Source of the DNA: an uncultured Bacteroidia bacterium
Lineage (GTDB): Bacteria; Bacteroidota; Bacteroidia; Bacteroidales; UBA932
Direction: 5' to 3'
DNA: 6,410 nucleotides
NCBI GenBank assembly: GCA_902767355.1
Contig: CACXHG010000252.1
Span: 1 to 6,410 of the forward strand
Part shown: positions 1 through 5,323 of the stretch, piece after piece
Position numbering within the stretch: the first letter of the stretch is position 1
How the letters are laid out: each line of letters starts with the position of its first letter
Notes under the pieces: generated by a model
The model's input: only the letters and a program-made list of their open reading frames with translations
The model's database searches: none
Told to the model about the DNA's origin: nothing
Position numbers and translations under genes: made by a program

Positions 1-63
1 AGCTACGAACGCTCGCAGCGCCTGGGCGGCGCGTCATTCGTCGTGCACCTCCCTATGGCCTAA
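1..63 (+). CDS. C-terminal end of a probable sensor histidine kinase (partial)
   Basis: Frame 1 is open from the window edge to a TAA at 61-63 and encodes only 20 residues, ending in LGGASFVVHLPMA. A glycine pair followed by alternating hydrophobic residues and a final Leu-Pro is the usual last strand of the HATPase_c (GHKL) domain of two-component sensor kinases. That resemblance is the whole basis for the call. The catalytic N, G1 and G2 boxes would lie upstream of the window and cannot be checked. The gene converges on the HhH protein gene, and the two coding regions overlap by 30 nt at their 3' ends (34-63), with codons in exact antisense register. It could instead be an unrelated protein with a similar tail, or a chance open frame. 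Confidence 0.45.
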   Translation, partial: SYERSQRLGGASFVVHLPMA

Positions 64-1044
64 ATATCCGAGGCGGGCGGCATCTTCTTTCGTGAGTATA
101 CCCTTTTCTGCCAGGTCTTCCAGAGACCAGACGGCCGTATCGGTGAGCGATTTGTAGCGCGCGATGCCCTTGGCGGCATAGGCGCCGATATAAGGGTGCG
201 CCGCCAGCTCGCTGCGGGTAGCGCTCCAAAGGCTGAAGCGCGGCCTGCCGTGAGTGACCTCGACGCTCTGTGCAAAGCCGTCCAGGCGCTCCTTTTCGAA
301 GCCGTCTATCTCCAGCAACTGCTCTGCACTTGTAAACATCCCGCCCAGGCGGCGGCGGTACTCCAGAATCTTGTGGGCGTAATATGGCCCGATGCCGCGC
401 AGCGAGAGCAGCTGCAGGCTGTCCGCGGTGTTCAGGTTCAGCTTCTTGATTTTGATATATGGCTCCAGCCGGGCGTAGGCGGCGCTGTCCACCACGTACA
501 TCTTGGCAAAATCCTTCTTTGCGGCGAACTTGCCGCCTTTGCTGCGGTAGTTTTCTATCACCTGCGCCTGCCTTGGGCTGAAACCCAGCCGCACCAGCTC
601 CTCTGCGGTGACCGTGTTGGGGTCGAACGGGAACAGCTCCGGCTCCGGCTTCTTCTCGAGCTTTTCGGCAATCGCCCTCCTGGCATCGCCATAGCCCGGC
701 TCCTGCCTGGGGGCCACACCCTTGCTGATGAGCGACCTTTGAGCATCTGACTCAATGCGGTGGAGGGCATCATCTTGATTATCAGCATTTTCCACAATAT
801 GCCTCCCCTCCAATGAAGGGGAAGTACTTTTTACATACAACTGAGAGTCAGACACTTGCGCTCCACAGCATTCGCCGCCACCTGTACTTTCCGCCCCGCG
901 GACTACATACACAGTATCCACGCTGCGCCCGCGATTGTACTTGAACACATTTCCGGTAAAGATGGCAGCCTGGAATCCAAGCACCAAAAAAATCAGCGCC
1001 ACGGCACCGGAGGCCGCAGCCTTAGACAGTTTTTCTTTCTTCAT
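34..1044 (-). CDS. Membrane-anchored protein with three helix-hairpin-helix units (ComEA-like)
   Basis: The protein has 336 residues from ATG at 1044. An in-frame TTG at 1059 would add five residues, but the GGAGG at 1057-1053 sits 8 nt before the ATG and would fall inside that extension, so I chose the ATG. A charged start (MKKEKLSK) precedes one hydrophobic segment at about residues 12-30 with no clear cleavage site, which suggests an N-terminal anchor. Residues about 35-135 form a polar, low-complexity linker with a Cys pair (C59-C60). Then come HhH-like units at about 140-173, 202-237 (LRGIGPYYAHKILEYR, the best match) and 269-300. HhH hairpins of the ComEA/competence type bind DNA backbone without sequence specificity. 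Such proteins are widespread in Bacteroidota, but their role there is not established and DNA uptake is only a guess. The gene follows rsmI by 31 nt on the same strand, so the two are probably cotranscribed. The linker around 770-850 looks poorer in GC than the rest. Confidence 0.85.
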   Translation of the reverse strand: MKKEKLSKAAASGAVALIFLVLGFQAAIFTGNVFKYNRGRSVDTVYVVRGAESTGGGECCGAQVSDSQLYVKSTSPSLEGRHIVENADNQDDALHRIESDAQRSLISKGVAPRQEPGYGDARRAIAEKLEKKPEPELFPFDPNTVTAEELVRLGFSPRQAQVIENYRSKGGKFAAKKDFAKMYVVDSAAYARLEPYIKIKKLNLNTADSLQLLSLRGIGPYYAHKILEYRRRLGGMFTSAEQLLEIDGFEKERLDGFAQSVEVTHGRPRFSLWSATRSELAAHPYIGAYAAKGIARYKSLTDTAVWSLEDLAEKGILTKEDAARLGYLGHREVHDE

Positions 1045-1060
1045 ATCCTTCCCCTCCAAT
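804..1060 (-). repeat. Pair of 11-nt direct repeats (1050-1060 and 804-814) copying the ribosome-binding site into the gene
   Basis: The minus-strand word ATTGGAGGGGA occurs at 1060-1050, where it forms the ribosome-binding site of the HhH gene, and again exactly at 814-804 inside the gene. Both copies lie in the same reading frame (TTG GAG GGG) and both run into a purine-rich GG.AT tract. The inner copy is followed by GGAGG at 806-802 and an in-frame GTG at 795-793, spacing 6 nt. It may be coincidence or a secondary translation start. The coordinates span both copies. Confidence 0.4.
1053..1057 (-). promoter_or_regulatory. Shine-Dalgarno site deciding the start of the HhH gene
   Basis: On the minus strand GGAGG (1057-1053) is followed by GGAAGGAT and then ATG at 1044, a spacing of 8 nt. 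A strong Shine-Dalgarno motif is noteworthy because most Bacteroidota genes, including the neighbours here, lack one. It supports the ATG at 1044 over the upstream TTG at 1059. Confidence 0.6.
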
Positions 1061-1075
1061 AAGTTTAGGTGATTA

Positions 1076-1753
1076 CTATTTGTCGCTGCGGCCGGCCACT
1101 ACGATGACTATTTCGCCTTTGGGCGGGTGGTCGGTGAAATACTTATGCAGATAGTCCAGCGTGCCGCGCACGGTGGTGTCGAATTTCTTGCTGATTTCGC
1201 GGCTGACGGATGCCTGCCGCTCAGGGCCGAACGCCTCCGACAGATTGCCCAGCGTGCGGACCAGCCTGAGCGGCGACTCATAGAAAACCATTGTGCGCCG
1301 CTCCTCGGAAAGTTCTTTCAGCCGGGTCTGGCGGCCCTTCTTCAAAGGTAGGAAGCCTTCGAAGCAGAAGCGGTCGCAGGGCAGCCCGCTGTTGACCAGC
1401 GCCGGGATACAGGCGGTGGCTCCGGGCAGGGTCTCCACATCTATGCCGGCCTCGGCACAGGTGCGGGCCAGCAGAAAGCCGGGGTCGCTGATGCCGGGAG
1501 TGCCGGCGTCTGAAATAAGCGCCACCGACAGCCCCGAAAGAATCTTTTCGCGGATGCGCTCCACCGTCTCGTGCTCGTTCCACTTGTGGTGGCTCTCGGC
1601 GTGGGTGGTGATGCCGAAATGCTTGAGCAGTACGCCGCTGGTGCGGGTGTCCTCGGCCAGTATCAAGTCTACGCTCTGCAATACCTCCACCGCCCTGGGC
1701 GTCATGTCGCCAAGGTTGCCTACGGGAGTTGGAACAATGTAGAGTTTTGACAT
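1076..1753 (-). CDS. rsmI: 16S rRNA (cytidine-1402 2'-O)-methyltransferase RsmI
   Basis: RsmI uses S-adenosylmethionine to methylate the 2'-hydroxyl of C1402 in the ribosomal P site of 16S rRNA, which tunes decoding. The 225-residue protein shows the family hallmarks in order: YIVPTPVGNLGD at residues 5-16, LAEDTRTSGVLLKHFGI at about 32-48, the SAM-pocket loop SDAGTPGISDPG at 81-92 and LPGATACIPALV at 109-120, all in the tetrapyrrole-methylase fold. It lacks the C-terminal extension found in the roughly 286-residue E. coli protein. I chose ATG at 1753 because MSKLYIVPTP is the normal N terminus, and the A-rich context (acaaaaATG) is typical of Bacteroidota starts. The open frame continues upstream to 1954, but that part only runs antisense to tdk. 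It is divergent from tdk, and the HhH gene follows after 31 nt. Confidence 0.96.
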   Translation of the reverse strand: MSKLYIVPTPVGNLGDMTPRAVEVLQSVDLILAEDTRTSGVLLKHFGITTHAESHHKWNEHETVERIREKILSGLSVALISDAGTPGISDPGFLLARTCAEAGIDVETLPGATACIPALVNSGLPCDRFCFEGFLPLKKGRQTRLKELSEERRTMVFYESPLRLVRTLGNLSEAFGPERQASVSREISKKFDTTVRGTLDYLHKYFTDHPPKGEIVIVVAGRSDK

Positions 1754-1761
1754 TTTTGTAC

Positions 1762-1769
1762 TATATTTG
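1762..1769 (+). promoter_or_regulatory. Probable -7 promoter element for tdk
   Basis: The plus strand reads TATATTTG at 1762-1769, matching the Bacteroides -7 consensus TAnnTTTG. Transcription would start near 1776 and give a leader of about 30 nt before the tdk ATG. No clear -33 TTTG is present at the usual 19-21 nt spacing; a TTTG at 1746-1749 is too close. Confidence 0.5.
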
Positions 1770-1781
1770 TTAGTCCATCTA

Positions 1782-1789
1782 CAAAGATA
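1782..1789 (-). promoter_or_regulatory. Probable -7 promoter element for rsmI
   Basis: The minus strand reads TATCTTTG at 1789-1782, matching the Bacteroides -7 consensus TAnnTTTG. It lies about 29 nt before the rsmI ATG and would place the transcription start near 1775. I see no good -33 TTTG 19-21 nt upstream, so the assignment rests on one element and its position. Confidence 0.5.
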
Positions 1790-1805
1790 ATTCTTTTCAG
1801 ATTCT

Positions 1806-2375
1806 ATGTTCATAGAGAACACAAAAAATCCCGGCTGGATTGAGGTCATCTGCGGCTCGATGTTTTCGGGCAAGACAGAAGAACTCATCCGCAGGCTGCG
1901 CCGCGCCCAGTTTGCCAATCTGCGCGTAGAGATTTTCAAACCCGCCATCGACACCCGCTACTCCGAAGAGGAAGTGGTGTCGCACCAGGGCAACTCGATA
2001 CTCTCCACCCCGGTGGATTCGAGCAGCAGCATCCTGCTGCTGGCCGGCAATGTGGATGTGGTGGGCATAGACGAAGCCCAGTTTTTCGACGACGGAATTG
2101 TGGATGTAGTGCAGCAACTGGCCTCAGCCGGCATACGCGTGATCGTCGCCGGCCTGGACATGGACTTCCGCGGCAAGCCCTTCGGGCCCATGCCGGCGCT
2201 GATGGCCGTAGCCGAATACGTGACCAAGGTGCACGCGATCTGCGTGCGCTGCGGCGACCCGGCCAACTTCTCGCACCGGCTCATCTCCAGCGAACGGCTG
2301 GTAGAGCTGGGCGAAAAGCAGACCTACGAGCCCCTGTGCCGCCACTGCTACGAAAAAGCGATGGCCGGGAAATAG
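1806..2375 (+). CDS. tdk: Thymidine kinase (type II, TK1-like)
   Basis: This cytoplasmic enzyme phosphorylates thymidine (and deoxyuridine) with ATP to dTMP in pyrimidine salvage. The 189-residue protein has the P-loop GSMFSGKT at residues 17-24, a DEAQFF segment at 89-94 with E90 as the expected catalytic base, and the GLDMDFRGKPFG loop at 116-127. Four cysteines, C146 and C149 (CVRC) and C178 and C181 (CRHC), form the structural zinc site of bacterial and eukaryotic TK1. The length is normal for the family and all key residues are present, so it should be active. The start at 1806 gives a short N-terminal leader before the first beta strand (WIEVICGS). It is divergent from rsmI across 52 nt and ends 3 nt from the convergent nucleotidase gene. 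No hairpin terminator is visible after its TAG stop. Confidence 0.97.
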   Translation: MFIENTKNPGWIEVICGSMFSGKTEELIRRLRRAQFANLRVEIFKPAIDTRYSEEEVVSHQGNSILSTPVDSSSSILLLAGNVDVVGIDEAQFFDDGIVDVVQQLASAGIRVIVAGLDMDFRGKPFGPMPALMAVAEYVTKVHAICVRCGDPANFSHRLISSERLVELGEKQTYEPLCRHCYEKAMAGK

Positions 2376-2378
2376 GGT

Positions 2379-3206
2379 CTAATAAATTTTCAGTTCGCCG
2401 ATCTCGATGCCTTTGCAGCCGGCCTGCATTATGGGCACCAGCTCCCCGTCGAGATTCTCTACCTCGACGGCATCTTTCAGGAAGGTGTGGCTGTGACCGC
2501 CGATGATAAAATCGACGTTGCGGGAAGAAGCCGCCACAATCTGATCGGAAGGATTCTTCTCATTTCCGCCGTCGAAGCCCAGATGCGAGAGCAGTATCAC
2601 CAGGTCGCACTTTTTCTGACCTTTGAGATACTGAGCCCAGCGGTTGATCTCTTCTATGGTGTCCAACTGCTTCATACCCTTGATATTCTCGGCCGCCACA
2701 ACCCCGGCCAGACGCACGGTAGCGCCGATGATGCCAATCTTGAAGCCGCCGCGCTTGACAATCACGTAGGGCTCCACGAGGCCCTCCAGGGGAGTGCCCG
2801 TAAAGTCGTAGTTGCAGCACACGGTGGGGAACTTGGCCTTCGACAGGCGGCGGGCCAGCTCGTCCTGGCCGTTGTCATATTCGTGGTTGCCTATGGTGGC
2901 GGCATCGTAGCCCATCAGGTTGAAGAGGTCTATCTCCAGGTCGCCTTTGCCCACGGTGAAATAGGGCGTGCCCTGGTTGTAGTCGCCGGCATCCAGCAGC
3001 AGCACCCGTCCGGCGCCATACTCTGCGCGGACGCTGTCGATGAACTGGAGCCTGCGCTCTGCCCCGCCGCTGCCGGCGTTGCGCCCGGTGCGCACCGGCT
3101 CTATCTGGCTGTGGGTATCGTTGGTGTGAAGCACCACCAGTTTCTGGGCCTTAGCGGGCAGGGCCACTGCCGCCGCAAGCATGATAGATATAAAAACGCG
3201 CTTCAT
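2379..3206 (-). CDS. Periplasmic 5'-nucleotidase catalytic half (metallophosphoesterase domain)
   Basis: This 275-residue protein corresponds to the N-terminal, metal-binding half of UshA-type 5'-nucleotidases, which hydrolyse nucleotides to nucleosides and phosphate. It has a signal peptide (residues 1-20, likely cut after AKA) with no lipobox. The dinuclear metal ligands are all visible: D30 and H32 (NDTHS), D75 (LDAGDY), N107 and H108 (GNHEYD), H208 (LLSHLG), and H238 and H240 (GGHSHT). The chain stops at GIEIGELKIY, about where the catalytic domain of full-length (500-550 residue) enzymes ends, so the substrate-binding C-terminal domain is absent. That domain is encoded by the gene just upstream, whose TAG is one nucleotide from this ATG, implying translational coupling and probably a two-subunit enzyme. 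Alternatives are a related periplasmic phosphoesterase of the same superfamily. The gene ends 3 nt from tdk. Confidence 0.9.
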   Translation of the reverse strand: MKRVFISIMLAAAVALPAKAQKLVVLHTNDTHSQIEPVRTGRNAGSGGAERRLQFIDSVRAEYGAGRVLLLDAGDYNQGTPYFTVGKGDLEIDLFNLMGYDAATIGNHEYDNGQDELARRLSKAKFPTVCCNYDFTGTPLEGLVEPYVIVKRGGFKIGIIGATVRLAGVVAAENIKGMKQLDTIEEINRWAQYLKGQKKCDLVILLSHLGFDGGNEKNPSDQIVAASSRNVDFIIGGHSHTFLKDAVEVENLDGELVPIMQAGCKGIEIGELKIY

Positions 3207-3207
3207 A

Positions 3208-3963
3208 CTAATCTCTGTTTGAATTGGTTACTACCAGACGTCCGTCCGGCTTCAGATCCAGGGTCTCGCCAGCCGCCATCTTGTCTTTCATCACCGAAAT
3301 AATCACGTCGCGCAGCAAGATGCCAGTGTCGCCGCGGGAGATAATGCCGTCGCCCCAGTCGATGCCGTCGCCGCCGGTCACAAGAAAGTCTATCGTGGCG
3401 ACCTTGTAGTTGCGATTGGGATCGAAGGGCCTGCCGCCTATGGTGCATTCCGTCATGCGGCCGCCGTCTATCTTCATGCGCACCCCGCCGAGCGGCTCGA
3501 GCTTGTTCTTGCTGGCCATGCGGTCAAAGACGCGCTTGAGGGCCTGGCCTTCTACCTCGAGTATGCTGAGGTTGTTGTTGAACGGGAATATGGACAGCAC
3601 GTCATATATGCGCACGGCGCCCTTGGGCAGCTCCGTGCGTATGCCGCCGAAGTTCAACAGCGAAACGTCTATCTTTTCGCCGGTATAATCCCGGGCGAAC
3701 TTGAGCAGGGCGTCCACGGCAAAATTGCTCAGGCCGCTCTCGGGCTTATCCTTGTAGTAAACGGCCTTGCTGTAGCACACAATCTCCTGCAGCGGGGCCA
3801 GCAGAGAGTCGTACTTGGCTATGGCGCGGTCCACGGCCGTGTCGTCACCGCCGTCGTATCTGGAATCCAGCTCGTGGTATTCCCAGGAATACTGGCTGTA
3901 GCCCTTTGGACGGCACGAACACAGTGCCAGCAGCAGACATGTCAGTAACAATGCTTTTTTCAT
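3208..3963 (-). CDS. 5'-nucleotidase C-terminal (substrate-binding) domain lipoprotein
   Basis: This 251-residue protein carries the C-terminal domain of the UshA/5'-nucleotidase family as a separate polypeptide. The N terminus MKKALLLTCLLLALCSC is a lipoprotein signal; C17 (LCSC) is the likely lipidated residue. The following RPKG has no run of acidic residues, so surface export is not suggested. A helix at about 42-60 and the ESGLSNFAVDALL segment (75-87) match the start of the family C-terminal domain. NFGGIR (104-109), FPFNNNL (126-132) and VTGGDGID (195-202) are its nucleotide-binding hallmarks. It has no metal-binding motifs and cannot be catalytic alone. It lies 1 nt upstream of the catalytic half and 1 nt downstream of the ABC permease. 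The inference is that the lipid-anchored domain pairs with the soluble catalytic half in the periplasm. The order of the halves is reversed relative to the fused protein. Confidence 0.9.
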   Translation of the reverse strand: MKKALLLTCLLLALCSCRPKGYSQYSWEYHELDSRYDGGDDTAVDRAIAKYDSLLAPLQEIVCYSKAVYYKDKPESGLSNFAVDALLKFARDYTGEKIDVSLLNFGGIRTELPKGAVRIYDVLSIFPFNNNLSILEVEGQALKRVFDRMASKNKLEPLGGVRMKIDGGRMTECTIGGRPFDPNRNYKVATIDFLVTGGDGIDWGDGIISRGDTGILLRDVIISVMKDKMAAGETLDLKPDGRLVVTNSNRD

Positions 3964-3964
3964 A

Positions 3965-5323
3965 TCAGTCTTTATATTTGAGCCATTTGAACAGGTCTTT
4001 GAAAGAGGCCTTCTTGCCGTAGGTCAGGATGCCGACCTTGTATATCTTGGCCGAAATCCAGGCCGTGGCCACAAAAGTGAGGGCCAGCAGCACTATGGAG
4101 AGTATCAGCTGCCATGCCGGCACGGTGCCGAAGGGGATGCGGGCCAGCATCACCATGGGCGAGGTGAAGGGAATGATGGATGCCCACACCGACAGGCTGC
4201 TGGACGGGTGCTGGAATGTGTGCAGCATGATGAACAGGCCCAGCATCAGCGGGATGGTGATGGGCAGCGACAGCTGGTTGGTGTCGGCCTCGTTGTCAAC
4301 GGCAGACCCGACGGCAGCGAACATGGCTGCATAGAGCAGGTAGCCCAGCATGAAGTAGATTATGAAGCACAGCAGGATATAGCCCAAGTTGAGATTATGG
4401 ATCTGGTCCATGACGGACGCTATCTCGCCCAGATCGCCCATGTCACTCATATCCACTGGATGGGCATTAGGCAGCGAAGAGGAGGCCATCTCGGCCGAAA
4501 CCTCGGCCATCTTGTCGGTCATCTTGGACGAGACGACACCGGAGATGCCTATCATCATGCCGCCCAGTATCACCACCCAGATGGCAAACTGGGTCAGGGC
4601 CACCAGCGCCACGCCGATAATCTTGCCCATCATCAGCTCGAAAGAGGTCACGCTGGACACTATCACCTCCACTATACGGTTGGTCTTCTCCTCTATCACT
4701 CCGCGCATCACCATGGAGCCGAACATGAACACGAACATGTATATCAGAAAGCTCAGGATGTAGGCTATGATCATATACAGCTCCACGCTGTCCTTCTTTT
4801 CCTTGCCCTCTTCGTTGAGGGTGTAGGCGTCGATACGGACATCGCTCTTGACCTGCTGCATTATCTCGTCCAGATTTTCCATGTCGAGGGCCTTGAGCTT
4901 CTGGTCGCGCAGGGCCTGGCGTATCTTGCCCTCTATGGCCAGCTTGGTGTCCATGTTGAGCGGCTCTTTGGAATAGGCCGTCACGCTTGCATCCATGGCA
5001 GAATCGAGCGGCGAGACGTAAATCACAGTGGAGGACTTGAAGCTCTCGAAACTGCTCTTGAGGCTCTCCTGGGTCGTCTCCTGAGGGAGGAATCTATAAT
5101 CAGTGTGGCTGTCGTCCTCCAGATAGCTCTCCAGCAGTCCGGTGCCGTCCACTATGGAAATGACCTGCTTGTCGTCGCCCTGATAGAGGGTGATGAGCAT
5201 GGGCACGGCGATAAGGGCGGCCATCAGCAGCGGCGTAAGCACCGTGAGCAGAATGAAAGACTTTTTCTTGACGCGGGTGGCATATTCGCGTCCTATGATG
5301 AGATTGATGTTGCTGAGTTTCAT
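3965..5323 (-). CDS. ABC-2 type exporter permease (NatB/YhaP-like)
   Basis: This 452-residue inner-membrane protein is the membrane partner of the ATPase encoded just upstream. A first transmembrane helix at about 23-47 is followed by a large polar extracytoplasmic domain (about 48-178). Five more hydrophobic segments lie near 181-205, 234-262, 314-337, 353-371 and 404-425. The cytoplasmic segment EEKTNRIVEVIVSS (211-224) between helices 2 and 3 is characteristic of the ABC-2 family related to Bacillus NatB and YhaP. A Met/Ser-rich stretch at about 264-306 lies between helices 3 and 4. Family members export sodium, antibiotics or other small compounds, and the substrate cannot be read from sequence. 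The ATG overlaps the ATPase stop in ATGA (5323-5320), so translation is probably coupled. The lipoprotein gene follows after 1 nt. Confidence 0.92.
   Translation of the reverse strand: MKLSNINLIIGREYATRVKKKSFILLTVLTPLLMAALIAVPMLITLYQGDDKQVISIVDGTGLLESYLEDDSHTDYRFLPQETTQESLKSSFESFKSSTVIYVSPLDSAMDASVTAYSKEPLNMDTKLAIEGKIRQALRDQKLKALDMENLDEIMQQVKSDVRIDAYTLNEEGKEKKDSVELYMIIAYILSFLIYMFVFMFGSMVMRGVIEEKTNRIVEVIVSSVTSFELMMGKIIGVALVALTQFAIWVVILGGMMIGISGVVSSKMTDKMAEVSAEMASSSLPNAHPVDMSDMGDLGEIASVMDQIHNLNLGYILLCFIIYFMLGYLLYAAMFAAVGSAVDNEADTNQLSLPITIPLMLGLFIMLHTFQHPSSSLSVWASIIPFTSPMVMLARIPFGTVPAWQLILSIVLLALTFVATAWISAKIYKVGILTYGKKASFKDLFKWLKYKD

Larger units (their letters stand above)
1762..1789. repeat. 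28-bp dyad containing both divergent -7 elements
   Basis: TATATTTGT at 1762-1770 pairs with ACAAAGATA at 1781-1789 at eight of nine positions; the mismatch is 1765 against 1786. The ten central bases (1771-1780) are unpaired. The arms coincide exactly with the two TAnnTTTG elements, so the symmetry may simply reflect two opposed promoters. It could also be a site for a dimeric regulator, for which there is no direct evidence. Confidence 0.5.

Noticed and set aside
196..750. Plus-strand open frame of 184 codons opposite the HhH gene
   Set aside because: Low-complexity Leu/Gln/Ala composition with no motif; the opposite strand has the HhH units and a good ribosome-binding site.
804..832. Hairpin (TCCCCT 804-809 with AGGGGA 817-822) followed by TTTTT at 828-832, resembling a plus-strand terminator
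   Set aside because: Stem of only 6 bp, the T run starts 5 nt after the stem, and it sits inside a minus-strand gene with no convincing plus-strand transcript to end. The same bases form the repeated ribosome-binding-site-like word.
1045..1059. TTG at 1059 as the start of the HhH gene
   Set aside because: It would place the GGAGG motif inside the coding region; the ATG at 1044 has that motif at proper spacing and gives a typical Lys-rich N terminus before the membrane helix.
1754..1954. Upstream extension of the rsmI frame to 1954
   Set aside because: The added 67 residues run antisense through the start of tdk and would bury both putative promoters. The RsmI family begins at MSKLYIVPTP, matching the ATG at 1753.
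2415..2429. Inverted repeat TGCAG-CCGGC-CTGCA near the end of the nucleotidase gene as a terminator
   Set aside because: Five-bp stem, no following T run on either strand, and the bases encode the conserved QAGCKG segment.
2487..3302. Plus-strand open frame of 271 codons opposite the nucleotidase genes
   Set aside because: It is antisense to an unmistakable metallophosphoesterase with all metal ligands in place, crosses the junction to the next gene, and has no recognisable motif.
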